Shown here: positions 1 through 8,712 of the stretch, piece by piece
Numbering within the stretch: the first letter of the stretch is position 1
Layout: each line of letters starts with the position of its first letter
Assembly: GCA_023014485.1 (NCBI GenBank)
Contig: JAJOZX010009074.1
Coordinates: 1-64,000, forward strand
Length of the DNA: 64,000 bases
Reading direction: 5' to 3'
Source of the DNA: Bathynomus jamesi
Lineage: Eukaryota > Arthropoda > Malacostraca > Isopoda > Cirolanidae
Position numbers and translations under genes: made by a program
Notes under the pieces: model-generated
Database searches by the model: none
The model's input: only the letters and a program-made list of their open reading frames with translations
What the model was told of the DNA's origin: nothing

Positions 1-1467
1 ATTACGTCACACTTGTGCTTAAATTTTCCCCAATTATCCATTGTGTGAAACATACCACATTCACAGATTCTCATTTTCCTGCACGTGCCAATTGATTTAT
101 GGAAATCAAAACAGCTATTATTGAAAAATGTGCGTCTACACACATCACAGTCTCTCTTCTCAGCTTCAACTACACGGCTTTCACATTTGGTGCTTTTACA
201 CTGCTCACATACCATGTGACATTCTTTACAATGTCTCACTATATCATCCGCAAACTCGAGGCACCCCTTACACAAATCATGATGTCTCCCATATTTTCGA
301 CTTTTGTCATAACTCGCGTAAAGCCACCTTATATTACGGATGGGGAGATACGTTGTCCCTGACAATCCTAAAATAAGTAGGGGCCTTGTACGATCTCTCA
401 CACAGCTTTTAAAAACATACACAGTCCTACGACGATCATCCAACCCAAACACAACTATGCGGACATTCATTTCCTGTTCTACCCTTCTCAGCTCTTCAGG
501 ACCCATATTACAGTCAAATTCAAGTTCACAGTCTACAGCTAGTTTACGGGCACGCTCCACGACTGTAGGCAACCAAATTTTTTGAGTTCGTGTATTTTGT
601 ACAGTAAACATACGTGCTAAGAGTACTGCTATAAAGCCGCAACCACGATCGACGTTTATATGCCGTCTATAAATAGCTTGAGAATTGAAGTTAAGAGTAT
701 ACGGTATGGCACTATGACCCGCAACACGGTATACATGGTCAATATTTACCGTGAAGTTGTCCATATTGAAGGCTATACTACTTTGGGCGGCTTGCATTAT
801 ACGCCCTAATATATATTCTACATCTTCAGCCGCCAAACGTCTAAATGGCACTATCACCCAATAATCGTCTACATCACCGTCATCTGACCCGAATCCAAAG
901 GACAGACTCGTCCTGACTTCACGCTCGTCACGATTCTGAAGAGCAAACTCTATAATATGCTCTACAACCCGGCGTAGTCCGCGCTCAATTCCACTGCTAT
1001 ACATGACTCTAGGGTCGACCCTGACTCTATACCGATTTCTAGTCAAGGCTGGGGTGGGGGCTGCGGATCGCACCAATTCCAGCGTTATACCATCCTCAAC
1101 AGAACGGGGGGCGGATGAATTAGTGGATATATTAGCGAAGGTGCTGCTGATGGGGGCCCTGTTGCGTAGGAGGTTGATGGTTGGGGCTCTATTATTGTAG
1201 ACTTAACAGAACGGGGGCGGCGGATGAATAAGGGGATATATTAGGTGCTGCTGGGGGTGTTGTTGCGTAAGAGGTTGAGGGTTGGGGATCTATTACCGCT
1301 GCAACAGACGCGTATTTCGGTCGCTTTATACCTGACGTGGGTATCTCATACCTCCGCTTTGGACGTGTTACCGGTATCGCTGGTGAGGGTTCAGGGGAGG
1401 AGATCACAACTACACTGTCGTCGAGGTCATCCGTAATGATGGGCTGCTCTACCTCATCGTCATTCAC
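1..1467 (-). CDS. Polinton protein-primed DNA polymerase B, N-terminal part (runs off window; frameshifted near its start)
   Basis: Reading leftward, one frame stays open from about 1213 to base 1 without a stop. It encodes a cysteine-rich region with CxxC pairs (CKGC, CKEC, CEQC, CDVC) followed by the segment SCFDFHKS and CECGMFH, the zinc-binding N-terminal region seen in Polinton/adintovirus PolB ahead of the exonuclease and polymerase domains, which would lie left of the window. The first in-frame Met is near 1004. A separate frame, 1467-1192, encodes an acidic Pro/Ser-rich leader and ends in a stop; the two frames overlap a diverged tandem duplication of about 105 bp (roughly 1100-1310), so either a frameshift broke the N-terminus or translation starts at 1004. 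The enzyme would replicate the element by protein priming. Divergent orientation to the packaging and capsid genes is usual for the family. Identification is secure, intactness unknown. Confidence 0.8.
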
Positions 1468-1555
1468 GGTTCTGTGGGAGAAGAAATATAAGGATCAGCA
1501 CTCAAAATTTGTAATATTTTGTAAATGACTCACTTAGGAGTGTGACGTGTTAGAA
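1468..1555. promoter_or_regulatory. Divergent intergenic promoter region between polB and ATPase
   Basis: This 88-bp gap separates two head-to-head Polinton genes. A TATA-like AAATATAAGG lies near 1484, about 70 bp upstream of the ATPase ATG, so it could serve the rightward cluster. No paired element for the leftward gene is obvious. Function is inferred from position. Confidence 0.3.
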
Positions 1556-2185
1556 ATGGACTCTGTAGAAAAATTCAGATTCACGAGCCCATCCACATGT
1601 ATTATATCTGGACCTACAGGATGTGGTAAAACTGTGTTTATGCTTAAAATCATTAAAGAAAAGGGGGAGATGTTCTCGAAATTTGTGCATAAAGTTATAT
1701 GGTGCTATTCGACGTATCAATCAGTGTTCAACGAGTACCAAGATGATATTTTGTTCCACAAAGGCGTATATGACGTTAATTCGTTAAAGGGAAATGAACA
1801 TACAATCATTGTAATTGACGATCTCATGTTGGAGATGGATAAAACGTTTGCCGAGACATTTACAGTATTCTCCCACCATCTTAACATAAGCGTGTTCTTC
1901 ATCAATCAGAATCTATTTTTCAAAAATAGATACATGCGCGATGTGTCGTTAAATACGCAATATCTAGTCTTATTCGCGCAACGTAGAGATGTATCACAAA
2001 TTGGGGTATTAGCCAATCAAATGTTCCCGAATCAGCGTAAGGAGTTTTTGGAAGTTTATAAAGAAGCTACAAGCACGCGTTACGGATATTTGCTTTGCGA
2101 CCTTCATCCGCGAAACACGTTTAGAGTGCTTCTGCGAACGAATATATTTCCAAACGAGCCTGAAACGGTGTATATTCCAGAATGA
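1556..2185 (+). CDS. Polinton genome-packaging ATPase (FtsK/HerA type)
   Basis: The 209-residue protein from the ATG at 1556 has a Walker A loop GPTGCGKT at residues 19-26 and a Walker B strand IIVIDDL at 84-90, near the N-terminus, as in the short A32-like packaging ATPases of Polintons and adintoviruses. These enzymes are thought to pump genomic DNA into preformed capsids. An upstream in-frame GTG at 1547 exists, but a eukaryotic element would use the ATG. It is the first gene of the rightward cluster and is complete with no internal stop. Its presence with capsid and protease genes argues that the element encodes, or recently encoded, virions. Confidence 0.9.
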   Translation: MDSVEKFRFTSPSTCIISGPTGCGKTVFMLKIIKEKGEMFSKFVHKVIWCYSTYQSVFNEYQDDILFHKGVYDVNSLKGNEHTIIVIDDLMLEMDKTFAETFTVFSHHLNISVFFINQNLFFKNRYMRDVSLNTQYLVLFAQRRDVSQIGVLANQMFPNQRKEFLEVYKEATSTRYGYLLCDLHPRNTFRVLLRTNIFPNEPETVYIPE

Positions 2186-2243
2186 CAAAGAGACTAAAGA
2201 AATACCGTGAATTAATAAAAATCTATCATCGACTGCCCGGGCA

Positions 2244-2504
2244 ATGCAGCAGATGTTTATTAAAAATATCGATGCCGACTTTTTAAAATGCATCTGTGAA
2301 ATCTGTCTTAACGTTATAAATTGCAATGTATCAATGAAAACCCATCAGAAGGCTCGCCTACGCCGCTACAAGAACATAATACGTGCACTCGCTCGTAAAA
2401 GCCAAACTGTAGCGAAGAAAAAACGAATTATTGTACAAACAGGAGGGTCATTTCTCCCCATCTTATTTTCAGTTTTGGGTCCTTTACTGACTAGATTAAT
2501 ATAA
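2244..2504 (+). CDS. Small basic Polinton protein with GG motif and hydrophobic C-terminal tail
   Basis: An 86-residue product. The first third contains two CxxC-like cysteine spacings (CICEIC, then a further Cys). The middle is Arg/Lys-rich (RLRRYKNIIRALARK), followed by a Gly-Gly turn (VQTGGSF) and about 15 hydrophobic residues to the end, suggesting an amphipathic or membrane-active tail. Short proteins of this build recur next to the ATPase in Polinton-like elements, but I know of no established function; a virion or membrane-penetration role is a guess. The stop overlaps the next ATG by one base (TAATG), supporting coordinated expression. A near-identical 48-bp stretch of this gene reappears inverted at 9452-9499. 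Confidence 0.65.
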   Translation: MQQMFIKNIDADFLKCICEICLNVINCNVSMKTHQKARLRRYKNIIRALARKSQTVAKKKRIIVQTGGSFLPILFSVLGPLLTRLI

Positions 2505-3238
2505 TGAAGAAAGTGGTAGTGATTCCCCACGAGGTGTACGCCTCACTGCAAAGGAATCCAGACACGTATCTAGATCCCCGTAAAAGCAGACTTAAAAGAA
2601 TGGAAAGCGAATTGTTAGCCCTATTAAACAGTGAAAAAACACCTGATGAGAAAAGAATCTTATACCAAGAAGCTCTGCAGAAATTTCTTCACGAGTACGA
2701 AAATTATAAGAGCCCTACAGAGATTCCTGTGGTTATTAGGCACAGCACGGGGGACGATGGCGACATAGGATCTGTACCCGACGACACAGCTGACCAACCA
2801 AAAAGATTAGCCACACAACATATCGAACATGTATTAAAAAATACCCTCCCACTTACATTGAGGAGTAAAGGCTTAAGTCTTTATAATCTATTGAATGAGG
2901 ATCCCGCCATACAATGGACCGATACAGGGGAGATCATTGTGGAAGGATCAAAGGTACAGGGATCGAATATCGTAGACATTGTCCATGATCTGGTGAGAAA
3001 GTGGGATAGGCCATCACCATCAGGATGGAAGCATATTAAAGCAAGACTACAACAAATAAATGTCCCTAAAACGTTGATAGGAAATCTGAACAGGTTAAAA
3101 GACTTGGAACATGCAACGCCTGTGACACAATTGAAGGCGCCGTCACCCCCGGCGGTAACACCTTTGAAGAGGAGCAAGAAGAGGTTAAACCAACCCTACC
3201 CACGTGCCTCTAAAATACGCAAATGGCTAACGTATTAA
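2504..3238 (+). CDS. Conserved uncharacterised Polinton protein (244 aa)
   Basis: The N-terminal 75 residues are charged and likely helical or coiled-coil. A Thr/Asp-rich linker follows, then a compact domain at about residues 105-205 with the motif GSNIVDIVHDLVR after a short strand pair, and a Pro/Lys-rich tail. Proteins with this GSNI-type core are a recurrent, unnamed component of arthropod Polintons located between the ATPase and the integrase or capsid genes. I cannot assign a function. The start overlaps the stop of the upstream small gene and its 3' end overlaps the integrase by 16 bp, so the cluster is tightly packed. The reading frame is fully open. Confidence 0.6.
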   Translation: MKKVVVIPHEVYASLQRNPDTYLDPRKSRLKRMESELLALLNSEKTPDEKRILYQEALQKFLHEYENYKSPTEIPVVIRHSTGDDGDIGSVPDDTADQPKRLATQHIEHVLKNTLPLTLRSKGLSLYNLLNEDPAIQWTDTGEIIVEGSKVQGSNIVDIVHDLVRKWDRPSPSGWKHIKARLQQINVPKTLIGNLNRLKDLEHATPVTQLKAPSPPAVTPLKRSKKRLNQPYPRASKIRKWLTY

Positions 3239-4284
3239 CTAAACGCTATTATGACATTTCTACCCCATCCTCTTACGGCGGCGTAGATAGACTGTACAGA
3301 AGTGTTTACGGAGTAGGAAAAAAAGATGTTGAAAGATTTTTGAGGGAGCAGGACGCTTATACGCTTCATAAGCCTGTGAGAAAAAGGTTTAAAACAGCCA
3401 AGACAACGGCTTCCTCGATTGATTCTATTTGGCAAGCAGATTTAACAGACATGCAAAGATATTCTGTGTATAACGATGGTTACCGCTACATTCTATTCAT
3501 AATAGACGTATTCTCTAGATATCTGTGGCTAGTTCCTCTGAAAAATAAATCACCTGAAACAGTTGCTAAAGCCACCAAAACGCTAATGTTAAAAGAAAAC
3601 AGGGTTCCTGGCTATTTTTGTACGGATATGGGGAAGGAGTTTATAGGCCGTGCTTTTCAGAATATGTTGACAGAGTTTAATATCAGCTATTACACAACCA
3701 ATTCTATACATAAGGCTTCTTTAGCTGAAAGAGTTCAGCGCACCATAAAGGAACGCATGCACCGTTATTTTACACATAAAAACACATACAGATTTCTAGA
3801 CATTCTGGAATCATTGGCATCATCCTACAACCGCTCACACCATCGCACGATTGGGGCAACACCTAACGAAGTTTTAGAAAGAGGTACGCTCCCGAGAAGA
3901 GATGGATCACCACCACCACCACCACACTCTGCGCGCTTCAAAATCAATGATTATGTAAGGCTGTCGCGTTCGGGGAATAAATTCGCAAAGGGTTTTGAGC
4001 AAGGATGGACACGCGAGATTTTTAAAGTTAGGGCTGTGAGACCTAAAGGTGAGATAATGATGTATTACATTGAAGATTTGAATGGGGAAGAAATCTCAGG
4101 AGGCTTTTACCGCGAGGAATTGCAGAAAGTTGCGTTTAATTTAGAAAAAAATGTGTTTAAAATTGAGAAAATTTTAGGAAGCAAAGGTTCAGGAAGGAGA
4201 AAAATGTACCTGGTGAAATGGCTAGGGTACCCAGAAAGCTTCAACACCTATATAAAAGCTGATGCAATAATGAAGCTTAAATAG
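3223..4284 (+). CDS. Polinton retroviral-type integrase with C-terminal chromodomain
   Basis: The 353-residue protein has an rve-type catalytic core: first Asp in WQADLTDM (D73), second in FCTDMGKEF (D135), and Glu in KASLAERVQRT (E169). The Pro-rich PPPPP run near residue 230 joins the core to a C-terminal DNA-binding module and then a chromodomain-like segment (YLVKWLGYPESFNTY, about residues 318-332). The enzyme would insert the linear element DNA into chromosomes, typically with 6-bp target duplications; chromodomains can direct integration to modified histones. D135 and E169 are separated by 33 residues, slightly less than the usual 35. The frame is intact and the catalytic triad is present, consistent with recent activity. 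Confidence 0.92.
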   Translation: MANVLTKRYYDISTPSSYGGVDRLYRSVYGVGKKDVERFLREQDAYTLHKPVRKRFKTAKTTASSIDSIWQADLTDMQRYSVYNDGYRYILFIIDVFSRYLWLVPLKNKSPETVAKATKTLMLKENRVPGYFCTDMGKEFIGRAFQNMLTEFNISYYTTNSIHKASLAERVQRTIKERMHRYFTHKNTYRFLDILESLASSYNRSHHRTIGATPNEVLERGTLPRRDGSPPPPPHSARFKINDYVRLSRSGNKFAKGFEQGWTREIFKVRAVRPKGEIMMYYIEDLNGEEISGGFYREELQKVAFNLEKNVFKIEKILGSKGSGRRKMYLVKWLGYPESFNTYIKADAIMKLK

Positions 4285-4292
4285 TATGCAAC

Positions 4293-5150
4293 ATGGCTCC
4301 TAACCATTTCTACGTCACACTCCCGTCCTCCTCGTCCCTGTCTGTACACCCTAACAACACGCTAGCCAACTTTGTAACAGAACTCCATGGGCACATTGAA
4401 TTGGGTCGTGATTCGTATGAGGTGGGGATATGCGAAATTCAGCTGGACACCGTCTTTTTAAATATTGAACATAAAGAAACCGTTTTTACGATTCTTAGAG
4501 ACATTGACGAGTGTGAAAAAGCTGGGGTAGCTATGGATGAAACTATGCGCATCGCTCGGACTAAGATTGCACGGTATTACAGTACAGAAGTAAGACTAGG
4601 GCCGGGTCAATATGGTTCGGCCGAGGATGTTGTGAGAGGCTTAAACGTAAGTTTAAGAAACTCAAACCTTACGAATGATTTAGTATATGAAATCGTAAAC
4701 AACCCTGCACATACACTAATCCTAAAATCAAAGACTAACAGACGTCTTAAAGAACATAGAAAGTTCAAAATTCTAACCAACGGCCGATATAGCGCAGCCT
4801 TCCAAAGAGACACATTTCACGAGACACAGTATAACTTGTCCAGATTAATGTATCAATTGAAGATGGAGAAATTGGCTGAAAGGTCCCCAGACATGTGCTA
4901 TATTTACAGTAATATAGTGGAGCACCAGTTTGTTGGGGATACCCAGGCACGCCTGCTGCGCATTGCTCACATCCCCAACCATAGAGGAAGGAGTTTGAGT
5001 ATTACATATGACAGACCCCATTATGTGAATGTCGCAACTAATTTAATAACCAATATCACAATATATATAAGAACGATTGAGGGCGAAAACTTCCCATTCG
5101 GTAACGGGAGCTTAACAGTGAAGCTACACTTTCGACGCACTGAGTTATAA
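4293..5150 (+). CDS. Polinton minor capsid (penton) protein, single jelly-roll type
   Basis: A 285-residue protein opening with NHFYVTLPSSSS and containing NTLANFVTELHG, then E-V-G-I-C-E-I-Q, the characteristic start of Polinton/adintovirus penton-like proteins, in which peptides of this kind form the first strands of the jelly roll. The rest is strand-rich with few helices. It would form the pentameric vertices of an icosahedral capsid together with the hexon-like protein encoded 400 bp downstream. The stop codon overlaps the next ATG (TAATG), so the structural genes are almost fused. No frameshift or stop is present. Assignment rests on family resemblance and context. Confidence 0.85.
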   Translation: MAPNHFYVTLPSSSSLSVHPNNTLANFVTELHGHIELGRDSYEVGICEIQLDTVFLNIEHKETVFTILRDIDECEKAGVAMDETMRIARTKIARYYSTEVRLGPGQYGSAEDVVRGLNVSLRNSNLTNDLVYEIVNNPAHTLILKSKTNRRLKEHRKFKILTNGRYSAAFQRDTFHETQYNLSRLMYQLKMEKLAERSPDMCYIYSNIVEHQFVGDTQARLLRIAHIPNHRGRSLSITYDRPHYVNVATNLITNITIYIRTIEGENFPFGNGSLTVKLHFRRTEL

Positions 5151-5536
5151 TGGATAGAAAGCCTTTCACCGTCTATCGAGGGATGCGATACCAGCGCGGT
5201 AGTGGACTTGGATCCATTTTTTCATCCATACTACGTACGGCTGTTCCTTTGCTGAAGAGGGGTGCCAGATACCTTGGAAGGAAAGCGCTACAATCAGGCC
5301 TTAACACTGCAGAAGACATATTGGCCGGGGCTAAACCTAAAGAAGCTCTAAAAAAACATTTAAAGCGTACACGGAACGAAATCATCAAAGATGCAAAGAG
5401 AAAAATGCGTGGTGGCGGGAAGAAGAAGAGGGCTCCCCGGAAGAAGAAGGGGTCACGTGGTATTAAACGTAAAAGGCTATCAAAAAAGAAATGCTGTAAG
5501 CGAATGAAACCTATGGTTGACCACTTTTTTGACTGA
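5150..5536 (+). CDS. Basic virion protein, adenovirus pVI/pX-like
   Basis: The 128-residue product is extremely basic. It begins with a segment rich in Gly and hydrophobic residues (GSGLGSIFSSILR) that could form an amphipathic helix, and ends in long Lys/Arg tracts (KKKRAPRKKKGSRGIKRKR). Such a layout fits adenovirus-like minor virion proteins: a membrane-active, pVI-like front and a DNA-condensing, pX-like tail. GSGLG sites resemble adenain cleavage motifs, which would make it a substrate of the protease encoded at 6914. This substrate role is inferred. It sits between the penton and major capsid genes, where adintoviruses usually carry such proteins. Confidence 0.65.
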   Translation: MDRKPFTVYRGMRYQRGSGLGSIFSSILRTAVPLLKRGARYLGRKALQSGLNTAEDILAGAKPKEALKKHLKRTRNEIIKDAKRKMRGGGKKKRAPRKKKGSRGIKRKRLSKKKCCKRMKPMVDHFFD

Positions 5537-5610
5537 TATAAGCTAAGGATATTGATCTCATGAATCATAGTTTGTTTACCACTTGTCGAGAGAGGAGTCA
5601 CTATTTCGCC

Positions 5611-6912
5611 ATGGCACGCTTCATCCACCCATGTAGTTCACAATGCTGTAAATCGGAGCTGTCCTTTTTTGAGCTCCCGCCAACCCAAGTTTCTATTGAG
5701 CACAGTGACTTTATTACAATTAACCCTTTAAACACAATTAGTTCCCCGAGTGCACCTATAGAATTCGTGATACCCAGCTCAGGTCCTTACTTTTTTGATC
5801 CAAGCTGTGTGCACATGTACGCTAAGCTACGTATAGCCCATTCTGATGGAACGGTCTGCGATGACAAATATGCTGTATACCCTGAAACAAACTTTCTGCA
5901 CGCCATATTCAACCAGTGTGACGTATATTTAAATCAGACCAACATATCGGCAGGCACGGGGTACTATCATCTACGAGCCTATTTGGAAAATGTCCTCAAC
6001 TTTTCCAAAGAAGCGAAGGCTACCTTTTTAAGTGCGGAGGGATATTATCAAACTAAAGATGAAAATAGTATAAAGGACAAATTTAAAAATTCTAAAAAGA
6101 AAATATACGAGTGTTTTGGACGGTTGCACACAGATTTCACTTTCCAGGAGAAGTTGCTTGTGAACGGGGTGGATATGAAAATAAAGCTCACCCGCACGAG
6201 TCCTGAGATCTGCTTAAATCTGGATGTGAATCAAGAAGAGGGTGCAAAGTCCGTTGTGGTTCACATTATGGACACATACCTCCGCGTACGGCGAGTGAAA
6301 TTAAGTTCACCAAAACAACTAGAAATTGAGAAAAATTTACTAAACGCTACAGTGAAATATCCTATTAACAGAGTGCAGATCAAACTATATACGGTTCCTG
6401 CAGGGTTGGCATCGAAGCAGATAGAAAACATTGCCCTGGGAAATCTTCCTAAAAGGATATTAATCGGCATGCAGGACCACGCTTCGGTGAATGGAAAATA
6501 TAAAAAGAGTGCCTTTAAATTCGAGAATTTCGGACTTAAAAATATAACTCTATACGTTAATGGCACTGCTTTGGGTGGAACAATGGGTACGGACTATTCA
6601 TCAGACGCTGTGTTACCGCTTTGTGCCAGAGCCTATAGTAATCTGACCCATATTGCAGGTGATTGTGATGAGCTTGGTAATGGGGTAACGCAGGAAGAAT
6701 TCATTGATCAATTTAACCTTTACCCGTTTGACATTACACCTGACTTATCTGCTAGCGTAAATACCCATTTAACACCACAGCAGAGCGGAAACATCTCAGT
6801 GCGGCTGGAATTCGCCAAGCCTATAGACGCTCCTATTAGTGTACTAGTATATCTCGAATCGCAAGCCCTAATAGAAGTAGATAGATTTAGAAGCGTTATC
6901 ACTGACTTTTAA
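5611..6912 (+). CDS. Polinton major capsid protein, double jelly-roll (hexon-like)
   Basis: About 433 residues from the Met at 5611. I chose this start because it lies in a strong context (GCCATGG) and gives the family-typical opening, with KSELSFFELPPTQVSIE and then SAPIEFVIPSSGPYFFD; an upstream in-frame ATG at 5560 would add 17 residues with a weak context. The protein alternates strand-rich halves as expected of a double jelly roll and ends near IDAPISVLVYLESQALIEVD, the usual C-terminal strand. It would form the trimeric capsomers of an icosahedral particle. The frame is intact across the whole length. With penton, ATPase and protease it completes the morphogenetic module. Confidence 0.88.
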   Translation: MARFIHPCSSQCCKSELSFFELPPTQVSIEHSDFITINPLNTISSPSAPIEFVIPSSGPYFFDPSCVHMYAKLRIAHSDGTVCDDKYAVYPETNFLHAIFNQCDVYLNQTNISAGTGYYHLRAYLENVLNFSKEAKATFLSAEGYYQTKDENSIKDKFKNSKKKIYECFGRLHTDFTFQEKLLVNGVDMKIKLTRTSPEICLNLDVNQEEGAKSVVVHIMDTYLRVRRVKLSSPKQLEIEKNLLNATVKYPINRVQIKLYTVPAGLASKQIENIALGNLPKRILIGMQDHASVNGKYKKSAFKFENFGLKNITLYVNGTALGGTMGTDYSSDAVLPLCARAYSNLTHIAGDCDELGNGVTQEEFIDQFNLYPFDITPDLSASVNTHLTPQQSGNISVRLEFAKPIDAPISVLVYLESQALIEVDRFRSVITDF

Positions 6913-6913
6913 A

Positions 6914-7396
6914 ATGGATGCTAATACACTTCAGAAAGTAATGGAGCGAGTCACACGTTCCAAATTTATCGGCGTGTTTGCGAAGAATGAAACATTGAGT
7001 TTGCCAAGTACGCGAGAATGCGGTAGTCTTATTGTGAACACAGACATCATCGGTAATGAAGGGATTCACTGGATCGCTGTCTATTTTAAAAATAGACAGC
7101 GCCTGTACTATTTTGATTCACTCGGTACTCAACCCTGGAGTGACCCTATTATTGTAAAATTTCTCGCTCAGTTACATATTCCCGAAGTTGTGTGGACCCC
7201 ATTTCGCATGCAAGGATATTTTACTAATGTTTGCGGAATGTACTGCGTCTCATTTCTCATGCATATGTCAAATGATAAAGAATTTATAAATTTTTTAAAT
7301 TTATTTGACCCGTGTCACACTCGCCGAAACGATGAAATGGTATGCAGACAGATAAAAAACCGTTTTCCAATTGTACGTACTCGTTGTATATTATAA
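6914..7396 (+). CDS. Adenain-like cysteine protease (Polinton maturation protease)
   Basis: A 160-residue protein with the catalytic constellation of adenovirus protease: His52 in GIHWIAVYF, Asp68 in YYFDSLG, Gln100 in FRMQGYF as oxyanion residue, and Cys107 in NVCGMYCVSFL. Length is slightly below the roughly 200 residues of adenain. The enzyme would cleave capsid and core precursors during maturation, with the basic 5150-5536 protein a likely substrate. It starts two bases after the major capsid stop and is the last rightward gene; an AATAAA follows at 7456. All catalytic residues are present, so the gene looks functional. Confidence 0.92.
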   Translation: MDANTLQKVMERVTRSKFIGVFAKNETLSLPSTRECGSLIVNTDIIGNEGIHWIAVYFKNRQRLYYFDSLGTQPWSDPIIVKFLAQLHIPEVVWTPFRMQGYFTNVCGMYCVSFLMHMSNDKEFINFLNLFDPCHTRRNDEMVCRQIKNRFPIVRTRCIL

Positions 7397-7455
7397 TGTT
7401 TTTGTTCGTATATTTGTAACGATATATTCGTTTATTGTACTGATTTCTTTCATTT

Positions 7456-7461
7456 AATAAA
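7456..7461 (+). terminator. Polyadenylation signal AATAAA after the protease gene
   Basis: AATAAA occurs 60 bp after the protease stop codon in AT-rich sequence, where the transcript of the rightward structural cluster would be expected to end. Confidence 0.5.
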
Positions 7462-7509
7462 TTTATGAAAATATATGTGTCTTCTTATCCCAAAAAGATC
7501 GAAAAACAC

Positions 7510-7994
7510 TTACATTATTTCGGTGTGACATTGTTGACTGATCAGTATACCCTCCCTATTCCGAGATTCTTCAAAAGATTGTATAACTCGTGTCAAATCC
7601 TCATCGGACCTTAAAGGAATAATGCTTTTAAAACATATACAGAGTATACAGACAGATCCCATTATGTGAAGATATCTTTGGTTCGAGGATGAATGCCATA
7701 AAAATTTCGATTTTAGCATAATGGGGATAACCAAATAACATTGATTGACATTTTTGGCGAGTATCTATTTGACGAGATACTACAACTCTCCATATATATA
7801 TAAAATTCTAATTATAGACACTTACATTTCTATGGTAGTCCCTTGCGTCGGATTGTAAGGAGCGTCACTGCAAATATCTTCTACGGTTTGCGTTGAAAAT
7901 AATTCGCCACGTCAATCGCATTGAAAAGACTAATTGCGGTTAATGCTGCAGTATCACGTTCTTCATACAATTCCGGGGAGACGTACAGGTCCAT
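7510..7994 (-). pseudogene. Broken tandem copy of the small leftward Polinton gene
   Basis: The ATG at 7994 opens the same MDLYVSPELYEE start as the neighbouring intact copy, but a one-base loss near 7890 shifts the frame and gives a stop after about 38 codons. The putative second exon (IIPLRSDEDLTRVIQSFEES) remains open and extends to a different stop at 7510. Conservation of both exon-like parts supports coding history of the unit. Confidence 0.45.
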
Positions 7995-8486
7995 GGTGGA
8001 GGATGTGTGACATTGTTGACTGTTCAGTATATCCCCGTATTCCGAGATTCTTCAAAAGATTGTATAACACGTGTCAAATCCTCATCGGACCTTAAAGGAA
8101 TAATGCTTTTAAAACATATACAGAGTATACAGACAGATCCCCATTATGTGAAGATATCTTTGGTTCGAGGATTGAATGCCATAAAATTTCGATTTTAGCA
8201 TAATGGGGTAACAAAATAACATTGATTGACATTTTTGGCGAGTATCTATTTGACGAGATATACTACACCCCATCCATATATAAATTCTAATTATAGACAC
8301 TTACATTTCTATGGTAGTCCCTTGCGTCGGATTGTAAGGAGCGTCACTGCACATATCTTCTACGGTTTGCGTTGTAAATAATTCATCACGGTCAACCGCA
8401 TTAAAAAGGCTAATTGCGGTTAATGCTGCAGTATCACTCTCTTCATACAAGTCTGGGGAGACGTACAGGTCCATGGTGGAGGGAAT
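7523..8486. repeat. 482-bp tandem duplication at the Polinton right side (plus partial third copy at about 8657-8712)
   Basis: The block beginning GTGTGACATTGTTGACTG at 7523 starts again at 8005, a period of 482 bp, and both copies end at the ATG of the small leftward gene. A partial third copy (ATATATAAAAT...ACTTACATTTCTATGGTAG) lies at about 8657-8712. Copies differ by scattered substitutions and small indels, so the duplication is not extremely recent. Confidence 0.85.
8024..8474 (-). CDS. Small leftward Polinton accessory gene, probably two exons (intact copy)
   Basis: From the minus-strand ATG at 8474 (context CACCATGG) a 57-residue acidic product (MDLYVSPDLYEESD...) reads to a stop at 8301. 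The stop region AAATGTAAGTG contains a consensus splice donor, and an acceptor ending AAAAG at 8106 would join it in phase to a second exon, 8105-8024, encoding IIPLRSDEDLTRVIQSFEES and ending at TGA. The joined product is about 83 residues, acidic and without recognisable domains. I do not recognise it; it may be an early or regulatory Polinton protein. A TATA box sits 67 bp upstream. The tandem copy at 7510-7994 carries the same gene with a frameshift. Splicing is inferred from motif and phase only. Confidence 0.45.
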
Positions 8487-8540
8487 GATTATTCACTGAC
8501 GCGAAAATAGCTACTGTTACTCCAAACTGAAAAATATCCC

Positions 8541-8608
8541 CTTTTATATGCACAATCGCCAAGCTCCCCCAAAAGACCAGATGTTCGTAGTGATTGGCTG
8601 CCGATGTA
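8541..8608 (-). promoter_or_regulatory. TATA box and CCAAT-like element upstream of small leftward gene
   Basis: On the minus strand TATAAAAG occurs at 8548-8541, 67 bp upstream of the ATG at 8474, and a CCAAT motif lies near 8605. Both are well placed for an RNA polymerase II promoter. The upstream copy at 7994 has no such element because it abuts the repeat junction. Confidence 0.5.
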
Positions 8609-8712
8609 GCTGGGTGGAGCTATGACGTGTACCAATCCGCTATAACGAGACCGGACGAGTAACATATATATAAAATCGAATTATAGGCACTTACATTTCT
8701 ATGGTAGTCCCT

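Noticed and set aside
5173..5628. 151-codon frame opposite the basic virion protein
   Set aside because: It is the antisense of a Lys/Arg-rich gene, rich in Phe and Leu, and not supported by context.
7523..8486. Long terminal repeats of a retroelement
   Set aside because: The two copies are directly adjacent with no internal region, so it is a tandem duplication.
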